DNA of 29,288 nucleotides from an uncultured Oscillibacter sp. GTDB lineage: Bacteria; Bacillota; Clostridia; Oscillospirales; Oscillospiraceae. The notes beneath the pieces were generated by a model. The model was not told the DNA's origin. It did no database searches and was given only the letters and a program-made list of their open reading frames with translations. The stretch is from assembly GCA_910583695.1 (NCBI GenBank), contig CAJTZL010000036.1, positions 1 through 29,288 on the forward strand, read 5' to 3'. The position numbers were made by a program, and so were the translations under genes. This document shows positions 1 to 6,737 of this stretch, piece after piece (positions within the stretch are counted from its first letter, which is position 1; every line of letters begins with the position of its first letter).

Positions 1-697
1 GGGCGATGCCGTCGTCAATGTCCATCTGCATTCCCCGGTCGATGCAGGCCTTGGAGTACTTCACGGCAATGGGGGCGTTGGCGGCGAAGGACTTTGCCAT
101 GGCAACGGCGGAATCCAGCAGGGCCTCGGGGGCATACACCTCGTTTACCAGGCCGATGGCCTTGGCCTCGTCGGCGCCGATGACCTTGCCGGAGAAGATC
201 AGCTCCTTGGCTTTGGCCACGCCCACCCGGCGGGGAAGGCGCTGGGTGCCGGAGAAGCCGGGGGTGATGCCCAGGCCCACCTCGGGCTGGCCGAACTTGG
301 CGCCGCCCTTGCCCTCGGCGTTGGGACCGGCGGCCAGGATGATGTCGCAGCTCATGGCAATCTCACAGCCGCCGCCCAGGGCGAAGCCGTTCACCGCCGC
401 GATGGTGGGAATCTCCAGCTTCTCGATGCGGCGGAACAGGGCGCTGCCCCGCTGGCCCCACTTGCGGCCCTGGGCCACGTCCATGGGCTTCTGCTCGCCG
501 ATGTCGGCCCCGGCCACGAAGGAGCGGCCCTCGCCGGTGAGGATGAAGGCCCGGAGCTCCGCGTCCTTCTCCACTTCAGAAATCAGCGTCTCCAGGTCGG
601 AGATCACCTGGGAGTTCAGGGCGTTCAGCGCCTCCGGGCGGTTGATGGTGGCAATCCCGATGCCATCCTTTTTTTCATAGCGAATGGTCTGATACAT
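1..697 (-). CDS. Enoyl-CoA hydratase / crotonase family protein (3' end off the window)
   Basis: The 232 visible codons encode a typical crotonase fold. These enzymes hydrate 2-enoyl-CoA thioesters in the cytoplasm, for example crotonyl-CoA in butyrate metabolism or fatty-acid oxidation. Visible signatures are NRPEALNALN near residue 20, the CoA/oxyanion segment VAGADI (61-66), GFALGGGCE (104-112) and QPEVGLG (137-143). Glu112 and Glu139 occupy the positions of the two catalytic glutamates of true hydratases, so a hydratase is favoured over a non-hydratase family member. The start is the ATG at 697, preceded by an AGGAGG-like site at about 707-714. The C-terminus, roughly 25-30 residues in usual family members, lies beyond base 1. 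No partner genes of a butyrate operon (thiolase, hbd, bcd) are visible, so crt is possible but unproven. Confidence 0.93.
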   Translation of the reverse strand, partial: MYQTIRYEKKDGIGIATINRPEALNALNSQVISDLETLISEVEKDAELRAFILTGEGRSFVAGADIGEQKPMDVAQGRKWGQRGSALFRRIEKLEIPTIAAVNGFALGGGCEIAMSCDIILAAGPNAEGKGGAKFGQPEVGLGITPGFSGTQRLPRRVGVAKAKELIFSGKVIGADEAKAIGLVNEVYAPEALLDSAVAMAKSFAANAPIAVKYSKACIDRGMQMDIDDGIA

Positions 698-749
698 ACT
701 TGGGTTCCTCCTTCATTTTTCGGGTCCGGCCCCGTTTTGTCCGATGTTC

Positions 750-779
750 ATTATAGCAACTCCCGTGCCAATTCCGCAA
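750..779 (-). promoter_or_regulatory. Sigma-A-like promoter of the crotonase gene
   Basis: On the minus strand a perfect TATAAT (-10, 755-750) is preceded by TGC, an extended -10. TTGCGG, a weak -35, lies 18 bp upstream at 779-774. It is about 53 bp from the crotonase start codon. Assignment is by consensus only. Confidence 0.6.
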
Positions 780-883
780 GCCGCAGTTTCTGCCGCCGCG
801 GCCAGTTTCCTGTTCAGAATGCCAAAAAATCGGGGGCGATTTTCTACGTTTGGGAGAGGGCCGTCTCCGAAATTTGGAAGAGC

Positions 884-899
884 TATTCAAAAATGAATA
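884..899. promoter_or_regulatory. Palindromic operator, copy 1 (TATTCA-N4-TGAATA)
   Basis: Perfect 6-bp arms TATTCA and TGAATA are separated by AAAA, and the arms extend outward by GC on the left and GC on the right to 8-bp pairing. The same arms and 4-bp spacing recur at 1012 and 1033. A dimeric regulator is implied; its identity is unknown. Confidence 0.6.
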
Positions 900-1011
900 G
901 CGCCTGCTCAGGGAGAACGCAGGGCGGGCCTTTGGGTCTTTGTGAAAATTGCAGGGCCTGGGGCGGCCTTTCTGTGAAAACCGCGCAAAACCCGGCGGAG
1001 ACGGCTCGAAT

Positions 1012-1048
1012 TATTCACATGTGAATAGAACTTATTCATATGTGAATA
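1012..1048. promoter_or_regulatory. Tandem palindromic operators, copies 2 and 3 (TATTCA-N4-TGAATA)
   Basis: Two 16-bp sites, TATTCACATGTGAATA (1012-1027, perfectly palindromic) and TATTCATATGTGAATA (1033-1048), start exactly 21 bp apart. That is two helical turns, so bound dimers would lie on the same DNA face. They lie 149 bp upstream of the sigma-factor start and 315 bp from the crotonase start. Confidence 0.7.
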
Positions 1049-1196
1049 GATTCCGGGTGGGCGGGGCCTCGGCCCTCGGGAGGAGAAAAATTTTTTTCAA
1101 ATTTTTGAAGAATTTCGGAAGGCGAAATCGTATGATGGGTGTCGGACGACAAAGGCCGGAGCGGGAACCGGTCGGGAGAGGAGGTGGCGGGACGGC

Positions 1197-1721
1197 GTGG
1201 CTGTCATGACAAAGGAACGCTTCACGGGGCTGGTCCTGCAATACGAGCGGCTGGTGTACACCGTCTGCTTCCAGCTGGTCCGGGACGCCGCCGCCGCGGA
1301 GGACCTGACCCAGGACACCTTCCTCTCCGCCTACATTCACAGGGAGGGCATCCCGGAGGGCTACGAGCGGCAGTGGCTCAGCCGCATCGCCGCCAACAAG
1401 GCCAGGGACCACCTCCAAAGCGCCTGGAACCGCCGGACGGTGCTCCAGGGAGAGGAGGAGCTGTTCCCCCGGGGGCTGGCCCCGCCCGCCGAGGAGGAGG
1501 CCCTGCGGCGGAGCGCCATGGAGGACGTGCAGGGGGCCCTTGGGAAATTGAAGGAGCCCTACCAGCAGGTGTGCCGCCTGTGCCTGCTGGAGGAGCGGAC
1601 CCCGGAGGAGGCCGCCCTGGCCCTGGGCCGGCCGGTGAAGACGGTCTATACACAGCTCTCCCGAGGCAAACGGCTGCTGCGGGAGGCATTGGAAAGGAGT
1701 GGAAGGCATGGTATTTCGTGA
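1197..1721 (+). CDS. ECF-type RNA polymerase sigma-70 factor
   Basis: This 174-residue protein has the two-domain layout of ECF sigma factors. Region 2 covers about residues 5-60, with LVLQYERLVYTVCFQLV and the -10-binding EDLTQDTFLSAY segment. Region 4 covers about 115-165, with LKEPYQQVCRLCLLEE and a helix-turn-helix around EEAALALGRPVKTVYTQLSRG. It should direct core RNA polymerase to a small regulon, usually including its own operon. The GTG at 1197 is chosen because AGGAGGT (1179-1185) lies 11 nt upstream; the ATG at 1206 would be 20 nt away. The next gene overlaps by 14 nt and encodes a zinc-finger anti-sigma factor, which implies release from the membrane on an envelope signal. The signal is unknown. 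Confidence 0.93.
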   Translation: MAVMTKERFTGLVLQYERLVYTVCFQLVRDAAAAEDLTQDTFLSAYIHREGIPEGYERQWLSRIAANKARDHLQSAWNRRTVLQGEEELFPRGLAPPAEEEALRRSAMEDVQGALGKLKEPYQQVCRLCLLEERTPEEAALALGRPVKTVYTQLSRGKRLLREALERSGRHGIS

Positions 1722-2181
1722 GGACGGGCATTTGTGCGACGAGGCCCTGGCGGCCCTGGCGCGGAGCGAGGACTGCTTTGACGAGCTGGAGCGGCTGGAA
1801 ATTGCGGAGCATCTGGCCTTCTGCGATTTCTGCTTACAGCGGTATGCGGCGGCTCTGGAGGACGGGGCCCTGCTGGTCCCGGAGCGCTCCTGTCAAAGGA
1901 CGCTTTGGGCCCGGATTCGGAGCCGGGCCCTCCGGCTGGCGGTCAGCCGGTACGCCACGGCGGTGGCCGCCGTCACCCTGGCCCTGACGGTGCTGTGGGG
2001 CGGCGCGGGCGTGGAAATCTCCCGGCCCCCCCTGCCGGAGGACCGGCCCAGCATCTCCCGGCAGCTGACGGGCCTCACCGGGGAAATCAGCGACTCCCTG
2101 CATCAGACCGTATCCGGTTTATCAGACTTTTTTGACGGGTTCCGCCCCAGCCAGTTTATAGAAGGAGGAAATCACTCATGA
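1708..2181 (+). CDS. Membrane-anchored zinc-finger anti-sigma factor
   Basis: This 157-residue protein probably binds and holds the upstream sigma factor at the membrane. The N-terminal domain carries H35-x3-C39-x2-C42 (HLAFCDFC), the ZAS anti-sigma zinc motif. One membrane helix covers about residues 81-102 (YATAVAAVTLALTVLWGG). The remaining ~50 residues would be extracytoplasmic and could sense the signal. The ATG at 1708 is preferred over the GTG at 1699 because AAGGAG (1694-1699) lies 8 nt before the ATG. It overlaps the sigma gene by 14 nt and shares an ATGA with the following gene, so the genes are translationally coupled. No site-2-protease recognition or PDZ-like feature is visible. 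Confidence 0.82.
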   Translation: MVFREDGHLCDEALAALARSEDCFDELERLEIAEHLAFCDFCLQRYAAALEDGALLVPERSCQRTLWARIRSRALRLAVSRYATAVAAVTLALTVLWGGAGVEISRPPLPEDRPSISRQLTGLTGEISDSLHQTVSGLSDFFDGFRPSQFIEGGNHS

Positions 2182-2951
2182 GGTTTTTACGCAAACTGTT
2201 CCGGGGCTGCTGGCATTTGATGTGGGCCTGCGTCCCCGGCTGCGGCCAGATGTGCCAGGGCTATATGAAGCGGGGCATCTCCCAAACCGTCATTGCCACC
2301 GCCTTGCTCTTTATCGCAGTGTTTCTGGAAATGGGGGTGCTGGCGGTGCTCATCGCCCCGCTGTGGCTGTATTCCTTTTTTGACAGCTTCAACCTCCGCC
2401 GGCAGATTCGGGATGGGCTCGCCCCGGAGGACGAGTTCATGTTCGGCATGTCCGAGATGGACTCCCGGAAGCTGAGCCGCATTCTCAGCCGCCGGGGAAG
2501 CCTTATCGGCTGGGTGCTGGTGGTGGTGGGCCTTTATAATGTATACCAGATTTTCGCCCGGCGGCTTCTGGGAACGCTGAGCGACTACTTTCCCATCTTC
2601 GACTGGCTCTATAACCTTCTGGTCTGGGATATGCCCCGGATTCTGGGGACAGTGCTGATCATCGCCTTGGGCCTCTGGTTCATCAAGGGGCCCAAGGTCC
2701 CCAAGGACGGCGGCTTTGACGAGGAGCCTTCCTACACGCCTCCCAAGGCGGAGCCTCCCAAAATGAAATCCACCCCCTGGACGGAGGCGGAGGGACAATT
2801 CCACCAGGAGCCGGAGCCCCAGGCCCCTGAAGTCCCAGCGGAGCCCGTGGAGCCCGCGCCGGTGACGCTGGAGTGGAAGTCGGAATTTAATGTGGAGAAG
2901 TACGAGAAGGAGCTCCAGGAGAAGCGGGAGGCGGACCATGACGGCCAGTGA
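2178..2951 (+). CDS. Polytopic membrane protein of the sigma operon
   Basis: This 257-residue protein has an N-terminal segment with PGCGQMCQGYMKRG (about residues 20-33), resembling the P-G-x-G-Q-x-Y-x-G turn before the first helix of TM2-like proteins. Membrane helices are likely at about 35-67 (possibly two), 110-128 and 152-170. The last ~80 residues are a Pro/Glu-rich cytoplasmic tail ending in a charged helix. The start codon overlaps the anti-sigma stop (ATGA), after GAAGGAGGAAA. I do not recognise a named family. Its position after a sigma/anti-sigma pair suggests it is a regulon target or a signalling accessory in the envelope-stress response. No catalytic motif is seen. Confidence 0.75.
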   Translation: MRFLRKLFRGCWHLMWACVPGCGQMCQGYMKRGISQTVIATALLFIAVFLEMGVLAVLIAPLWLYSFFDSFNLRRQIRDGLAPEDEFMFGMSEMDSRKLSRILSRRGSLIGWVLVVVGLYNVYQIFARRLLGTLSDYFPIFDWLYNLLVWDMPRILGTVLIIALGLWFIKGPKVPKDGGFDEEPSYTPPKAEPPKMKSTPWTEAEGQFHQEPEPQAPEVPAEPVEPAPVTLEWKSEFNVEKYEKELQEKREADHDGQ

Positions 2952-3609
2952 GGCCGTCCGGCCCCAGCGCCGGGTGGGAACCTTCACCCTGGGGGCGGTC
3001 CTGGTGACGGCGGGGTGCGGAATGCTGGCCTCCCTGCTGTGGCCCAGGCTGGAGATCGGCTGGCTGCTGAAGGCCTCGCCGCTGATTCTGGTGGCCCTGG
3101 GGGTGGAGACCCTGCTCAGCGCCCGGGGCGGCGGAGGGGTCAAGTACGACTGGCTGGGGATGCTTCTCTGCTTCCTGCTGGTGGGGGCGGCGATGGTGTT
3201 CTACGCCGCCGCATGGGCCTGTGAGAACGGGGAGTTTTTCAATGCTCGCAACTGCTCCCGCTACGCGGACGAGACCAGCTTCCGCATGGACTACGGGTTC
3301 TTCAACGGCTTTGACTCCCACACGCTTCGCCTGAACCGGGGCGACGTGCTGGAGGGCCGGATTGACACCTACGACGGCTGGCTGGAGGTGGAGGTCAGCG
3401 ACGAGGAGGGGGAAACGGTTCTGGGCGGCTCCCCGCTGAACGGGAACCAGTCCCTGGAGATCGTCAGGACGGGGGATTACACCATCCTGGTCCACGGGCG
3501 GAGGACCAGCGGCAGCTTCGCCTTTGAGCGGCTTCCGGCGGAGGCGGCCGGGGCGGCGGACCTCCCGGAGGAGGAGGCGCTTCCGGAGGCTCCGTCGGAG
3601 GAGGACTGA
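2938..3609 (+). CDS. LiaF/DUF5668-like membrane protein with extracytoplasmic domain
   Basis: This 223-residue protein has about three hydrophobic segments (residues ~14-33, 40-58, 70-90), arranged like the N-terminal helices of LiaI/LiaF-type envelope-stress proteins. A soluble extracytoplasmic part follows. It contains CENGEFFNARNCSRY, which could form a disulfide, and a beta-rich stretch (about 115-205), then an acidic Pro/Glu/Ala tail. The start is the ATG at 2938, inside the end of the preceding gene (14-nt overlap), with GGAGG at 2927-2931. It is the last gene of the sigma operon, with a strong terminator 9 nt after its stop. A role in sensing or buffering membrane damage is an inference from topology and context. 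The family assignment is tentative. Confidence 0.72.
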   Translation: MTASEAVRPQRRVGTFTLGAVLVTAGCGMLASLLWPRLEIGWLLKASPLILVALGVETLLSARGGGGVKYDWLGMLLCFLLVGAAMVFYAAAWACENGEFFNARNCSRYADETSFRMDYGFFNGFDSHTLRLNRGDVLEGRIDTYDGWLEVEVSDEEGETVLGGSPLNGNQSLEIVRTGDYTILVHGRRTSGSFAFERLPAEAAGAADLPEEEALPEAPSEED

Positions 3610-3617
3610 GCAGGAAG

Positions 3618-3653
3618 GCGGCCGGAGAGCGGAATGCTCTCCGGCCGCTTTTT
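3618..3653 (+). terminator. Intrinsic terminator of the sigma-factor operon
   Basis: A perfect 13-bp GC-rich stem (GCGGCCGGAGAGC paired with GCTCTCCGGCCGC) with a GGAAT loop is followed by TTTTT. It lies directly after the stop at 3609. Confidence 0.93.
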
Positions 3654-3727
3654 CATATCTCTGCGGCGGTCCTGCCCGGCGCGCCGGTTCAGGGGTTCTG
3701 CATTTATTTTCTAGTTTATATATTACT

Positions 3728-4501
3728 TTATGTAAGTAATTTTTTATTGTCTCTGCCCATGCGGATGCACTCCAGGGTGTATGTCACTTGCATGGTCCCC
3801 CAGATCAGGAGGAGGACAAAGACCGGGAGCAGGCTCGTCTCAAAAAGCATGCTCAGAACCACCAGAACCATCCACAGCCCCAGGCACAGGCGGTTTGTGA
3901 CCATGTAGGCCCGGCGGCTGGCCTCGCCGATCTGGCGGCGCTCCGACTCGTCGCAGCTGTCCAGCCACTTTTTCTGAAACTTCGAGTCGTAGACGCTGCC
4001 CTGCTTCTCCGGGTTCATCTTCCGCTCCAGGTCGATGGTTTTCTGCTGGGCAAAGACCACCAGACCGCAGGAGAGGAGGAACACCCCCACCAGGGCCAGG
4101 GCCCGGATGTCCCTGTCCATCCAGTAGATGCAGAAGGCGGACAGGAAGAACAGGTTGCACAGCAGCTGAAGGGCACTGAGGAGCAGGACCCAGCTCAGGG
4201 CGGTGTCGATGGACTCCGAGATCTCGTCCTCGTCCCCGCCGTTCCAGGCGGCGAATTTCTTCGCGGCGAAGCGGTAGAGGAAGAAGCAGGTTCCCAGGGT
4301 CACGGCCGAGGTGACGGGGATTCCCCAGGGGGTGATAGCCGTCAAAACGGCGCTCAGCCCCTCCGCCAGGGCGGCGGCATCCAGGCCGAACACCCGGAGA
4401 AGCCCCACGGCGAAGCCGACCGCGCCCCCCAGCAGCAGGGAGCCCAGCAGGGACAGGGTGAATTTGGGAAGGGCCTTTCGGTTCTCGCTTTTCTCATTCA
4501 T
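3728..4501 (-). CDS. DUF3169 family membrane protein
   Basis: This 257-residue protein has about six membrane helices (roughly residues 14-38, 48-75, 102-125, 130-150, 200-217 and 222-240) and a central charged region with KMNPEKQGSVYDSKFQKKWLDSCDE. That segment and topology match the DUF3169 family, which Firmicutes commonly encode next to a small XRE repressor, as here. The molecular role is not known. The pairing suggests the repressor controls its level or responds to the same signal. The ATG at 4501 overlaps the end of the repressor gene by 8 nt, so the two are coupled. The stop codon lies inside a small hairpin, ATTACTT-N5-AAGTAAT (about 3722-3740). Confidence 0.85.
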   Translation of the reverse strand: MNEKSENRKALPKFTLSLLGSLLLGGAVGFAVGLLRVFGLDAAALAEGLSAVLTAITPWGIPVTSAVTLGTCFFLYRFAAKKFAAWNGGDEDEISESIDTALSWVLLLSALQLLCNLFFLSAFCIYWMDRDIRALALVGVFLLSCGLVVFAQQKTIDLERKMNPEKQGSVYDSKFQKKWLDSCDESERRQIGEASRRAYMVTNRLCLGLWMVLVVLSMLFETSLLPVFVLLLIWGTMQVTYTLECIRMGRDNKKLLT

Positions 4502-4709
4502 GGGATTCGTCCTCCTGATAGGTAAAGATGTCTTCGACCCGCACGGCGCAGATCTTCGCCAGCTTGAGGGCCAGCGTCACGGAGGGGGAATAATCTCCCC
4601 GCTCAATCTGGCTGATGGTCTGCCGGGAGACCCCCGCCAGATGTCCCAGCTCCTGCTGGTTCACCCCCAGGCGGGCCCGGTGCTCCTTCAGCCGGTTGTA
4701 CAAGGGCAT
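4494..4709 (-). CDS. Small XRE-family (Cro/CI-like) transcriptional regulator
   Basis: This 71-residue single-domain helix-turn-helix protein has residues 5-60 forming the five-helix XRE fold, with NQQELGHLAGVSRQTISQIE (17-36) as the HTH. It resembles the YozG/Cro-like repressors paired with DUF3169 or ABC-2 proteins. The start is the ATG at 4709, preceded by AAAGGAG (4721-4715); the open frame extends upstream but without a ribosome binding site. Three palindromes overlap its promoter (4727-4800), so autorepression is likely. The last 8 nt overlap the DUF3169 start. Confidence 0.92.
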   Translation of the reverse strand: MPLYNRLKEHRARLGVNQQELGHLAGVSRQTISQIERGDYSPSVTLALKLAKICAVRVEDIFTYQEDESHE

Positions 4710-4726
4710 GAGCGAACTCCTTTCTA

Positions 4727-4800
4727 TTGACAAGGCTGGTTGTCGAATTGACAAATATCATTGTCAATTATAGCATAGCACTGACAAGGATCATTGTCAA
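4727..4800. promoter_or_regulatory. Three operators TTGACAA-N6-TTGTCAA over the XRE promoter
   Basis: Three 20-bp inverted repeats share the arms TTGACAA/TTGTCAA with a 6-bp centre. Site A is 4727-4746 (one mismatch in the right arm), site B 4748-4767 (perfect) and site C 4781-4800 (one mismatch in the left arm). Start-to-start distances are 21 and 33 bp, close to two and three helical turns. Site B abuts the -10 box and site A lies between the promoter and the start codon, as expected for repression by the adjacent XRE protein. Confidence 0.8.
4767..4775 (-). promoter_or_regulatory. Extended -10 promoter of the XRE/DUF3169 operon
   Basis: On the minus strand TGC-TATAAT occupies 4775-4767, lying between operators B and C. 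No good -35 is found at the usual distance (ATGATC at 4795-4790), consistent with an extended -10 promoter. It lies about 58 bp before the start codon. Confidence 0.65.
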
Positions 4801-5112
4801 GGAGGAATTGGAGCGGCGTTTGCCCATTCACGCTTTTGCCAAGGGGAGGGAGGTGCAGGAGGCGGGCTCTGTCCCGCCCCGTTTTATGGAGCTGCCAATC
4901 TCCCGGTGGACAGACCGGGACAAATGCCTGCCCCTACAAGGCGTTCCATGGCAGAGGGGCAGGCCCTGGGGGAATGGCCTGACCAGGGGGTCAGGCCCCG
5001 CAAAGAAGGTTTTTTCTTCTATGGGAAAATTTTCCGTCGCGGAAAAGGGCGGACACCCGGGTTCGCTCCTGCATTATGAAACCCGAAGAATCGTACAATT
5101 TTCAGGGTCTGC
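4801..5112. other. Non-coding stretch with repeat-like remnants
   Basis: I see no credible gene; the open frame across it has no ribosome binding site or recognisable protein. It holds a perfect 9-bp stem GGCCTGACC-AGGG-GGTCAGGCC (4976-4997) and, on the minus strand at about 4948-4927, GAACGCCTTGTAGGGGCAGG. The latter resembles a degenerate second copy near 7314-7337 and looks like a remnant of a dispersed intergenic repeat. Confidence 0.4.
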
Positions 5113-5141
5113 TTGACAAAACTCCGGGGGAGCACTATATT
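5113..5141 (+). promoter_or_regulatory. Sigma-A promoter of the small membrane protein
   Basis: A perfect TTGACA (-35, 5113-5118), a 17-bp spacer and TATATT (-10, 5136-5141) lie 34 bp before the ATG at 5176. Confidence 0.85.
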
Positions 5142-5175
5142 AAGGTTATCATTTTGAAAAAGGAGCGTGTGTCCC

Positions 5176-5541
5176 ATGACAAAGACTCGTTCAACTTGGC
5201 AGAGCGTCGTTCCGGCCCTGCTGCTGGCCTTGGCTCTGCCTCCGTTTCTGCTTTGGCTGCGGATTTCCCTGGCGTTCGGTACGACGGTCGTCAGCTTGTA
5301 CCCCCTGCTTATGGGGGCGCTGTTTTCCGCTCTGGCCGGAGGCTTTCTCGCCGTCCGGAAGCCCCGGGTCGTGCCGCTTTGCGCCGCCCTGGCGTGGCTT
5401 TTGTGGTTTGTGATTCCCCACGGCGGGGCAATGGGCAGCGCGGTTTCTTTCCTGATGGGGGCGGCAGCCCTTTTGGGCCTTCTCTCCGTGCCTGCAGCGG
5501 CGGCGTTTTTCTCCGGCCTGGGCCGGAAGACGGCTGTATAA
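5176..5541 (+). CDS. Small orphan membrane protein
   Basis: This 121-residue hydrophobic protein has four likely membrane helices, at about residues 9-28, 34-55, 62-78 and 82-108, with short positively charged connections (VRKPR) and a basic C-terminus. I do not recognise a family. The size and four-helix layout recall small DMT-like or SdpI-like proteins, but no motif supports either. The start is the ATG at 5176 with AGGAG 10 nt upstream; the in-frame GTG at 5167 is too close to that site. It is monocistronic, with its own strong promoter and a terminator 9 nt after the stop. The function is unknown. Confidence 0.75.
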   Translation: MTKTRSTWQSVVPALLLALALPPFLLWLRISLAFGTTVVSLYPLLMGALFSALAGGFLAVRKPRVVPLCAALAWLLWFVIPHGGAMGSAVSFLMGAAALLGLLSVPAAAAFFSGLGRKTAV

Positions 5542-5550
5542 CAAAACCAA

Positions 5551-5579
5551 AAGCCCTCCGAATCTTCGGAGGGCTTTTT
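5551..5579. terminator. Bidirectional terminator between convergent genes
   Basis: AAGCCCTCCGAA pairs perfectly with TTCGGAGGGCTT across a 2-nt centre, followed by TTTTT on the plus strand and TTGGTTTTG on the minus strand. It ends the small membrane protein gene (stop 5541) and the leftward AI-2E gene (stop 5586). Confidence 0.9.
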
Positions 5580-5585
5580 CTGCGC

Positions 5586-6734
5586 TCAGGGGTCCCGCCA
5601 TTTTCGCGGGGGAACCTTCCGGGCTTTCAGGCGGGCCTTGACAAAGCCCCGGAAGAGGGCGTACAGCACGGAGCACAGGGGGATGAAAAACAGCATTCCC
5701 GCAATGCCCATCAGCTTGCCGCCCAGGGTGACGGCGGCCAGGACCCAGATGGAGGGCAGGCCCACGGAGGACCCTACCACGTGGGGGTAAATCAGGTTTC
5801 CCTCGATCTGCTGAATCACCAGGAAGAGGACCACGAAGCCCACCGCCTGCCAGGGGTTCGTCACGGCGATGAGCAAGGCCCCCACCACGCAGCCGATGAA
5901 GGCCCCCACCACGGGAATCAGGGCCGTCAGGGCGATGAGGACCCCCACCAGCAGGGCATAGGGCATCCGGAACAGGGTCATGGCCACCACGAAGAGGGCC
6001 CCCAGAATCACCGCCTCCACGCACTGGCCGGAGAGGAAGCTGGAGAAGGTGCGGTTCGAGAGGCGGAGGACCTCCAGGGCCTTGTCCGCCCAGGACTCGG
6101 GAAAGAGGGCGTAGAACACCTGACGGCCCTGGCGGGCCAGGCGCTCCTTTTGCAGAAGGATGTAAAAAGAGAAGATCAGGCCGATGACGAAGGTGCTGAC
6201 CCCGCTGACCACCCCCGCCATGAGGACCCCGCCGGAGGACACCAGCCCGCCGCCCCAGTCCCGGACCAGGGAGACGGCCTTCTCCGTGAGGGCCTTCCAG
6301 TCAAACTGGAAATCCGCCGCCAGGGTCTCCAGCTGGGGGAGCCAGGTTTCCAGCTTTGCCAGCTGCTCCTCCATCCGGCGGATGGCGGCGGGGAGCTGGC
6401 CGGTGATGGACCCCACTGCGTCGCCCACGCCGGGGCTGATGACGCAGACCGCCAGAGTCACGACGCCGGTCACGGCCGCCAGGGTCAGCACCAGGGCCAG
6501 GGGCCGGCGGAGGGCGTTCCACCGCTTCCCCCGGGGGAGGCGGGACTCGATGGCCCGCATGGGGACGTTGAAAATAAAGGCGATGGCCCCGCCCACCAGG
6601 AAGGGGGACAGGATCCCCAGAGCCCACCGGAGCCCCCCCGCCAGAGCGGGGAGATTTTGCAGGGCGCAGAAGAAGGCCACGCCGCCGCAGACCACCAGCA
6701 GGCGCTGCTTGATTTGATCCCGGTTCCAGTCCAT
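5586..6734 (-). CDS. AI-2E family transporter (PerM-like permease)
   Basis: This 382-residue polytopic protein has N-terminal hydrophobic segments (about residues 12-35 and 38-58), a hydrophobic segment near 70-95, and a soluble amphipathic region (about 100-165) typical of the family. A C-terminal block of helices follows (about 170-195 and 235-365), with the conserved-looking TALIPVVGAFIGCVVGALLIA and IQQIEGNLIYPHVVGSSVGL. The latter matches the family's characteristic Q-x2-E-x3-I/L-x-P-x-V-x-G motif. Family members export small molecules or ions across the cytoplasmic membrane; the substrate here cannot be told. The ATG at 6734 lies 3 nt after the upstream stop, so it is co-transcribed with the gamma-carbonic-anhydrase-like gene. 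Confidence 0.93.
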   Translation of the reverse strand: MDWNRDQIKQRLLVVCGGVAFFCALQNLPALAGGLRWALGILSPFLVGGAIAFIFNVPMRAIESRLPRGKRWNALRRPLALVLTLAAVTGVVTLAVCVISPGVGDAVGSITGQLPAAIRRMEEQLAKLETWLPQLETLAADFQFDWKALTEKAVSLVRDWGGGLVSSGGVLMAGVVSGVSTFVIGLIFSFYILLQKERLARQGRQVFYALFPESWADKALEVLRLSNRTFSSFLSGQCVEAVILGALFVVAMTLFRMPYALLVGVLIALTALIPVVGAFIGCVVGALLIAVTNPWQAVGFVVLFLVIQQIEGNLIYPHVVGSSVGLPSIWVLAAVTLGGKLMGIAGMLFFIPLCSVLYALFRGFVKARLKARKVPPRKWRDP

Positions 6735-6737
6735 GGC

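Larger units (their letters stand above)
698..1196. other. Divergent intergenic regulatory region, 499 bp
   Basis: No credible gene is seen between the leftward crotonase and the rightward sigma factor. The stretch holds the crotonase promoter (750-779), three copies of one palindrome (884-899, 1012-1027, 1033-1048) and an A/T-rich tract at about 1087-1120 containing the imperfect inverted repeat TTCAAATTTTTGAA. A TATGAT at 1131-1136 could be the -10 of the sigma operon, but its best -35 (TTGAAG, 1105-1110) is 20 bp away. The sigma-operon promoter is therefore not assigned. Confidence 0.6.

Noticed and set aside
737..1024. 95-codon open frame in the divergent gap
   Set aside because: It has no ribosome binding site, overlaps two operators and the crotonase promoter, and its composition is unlike a protein.
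4976..4997. Hairpin GGCCTGACC-AGGG-GGTCAGGCC as a terminator
   Set aside because: No T run follows directly on either strand and no gene ends just before it.
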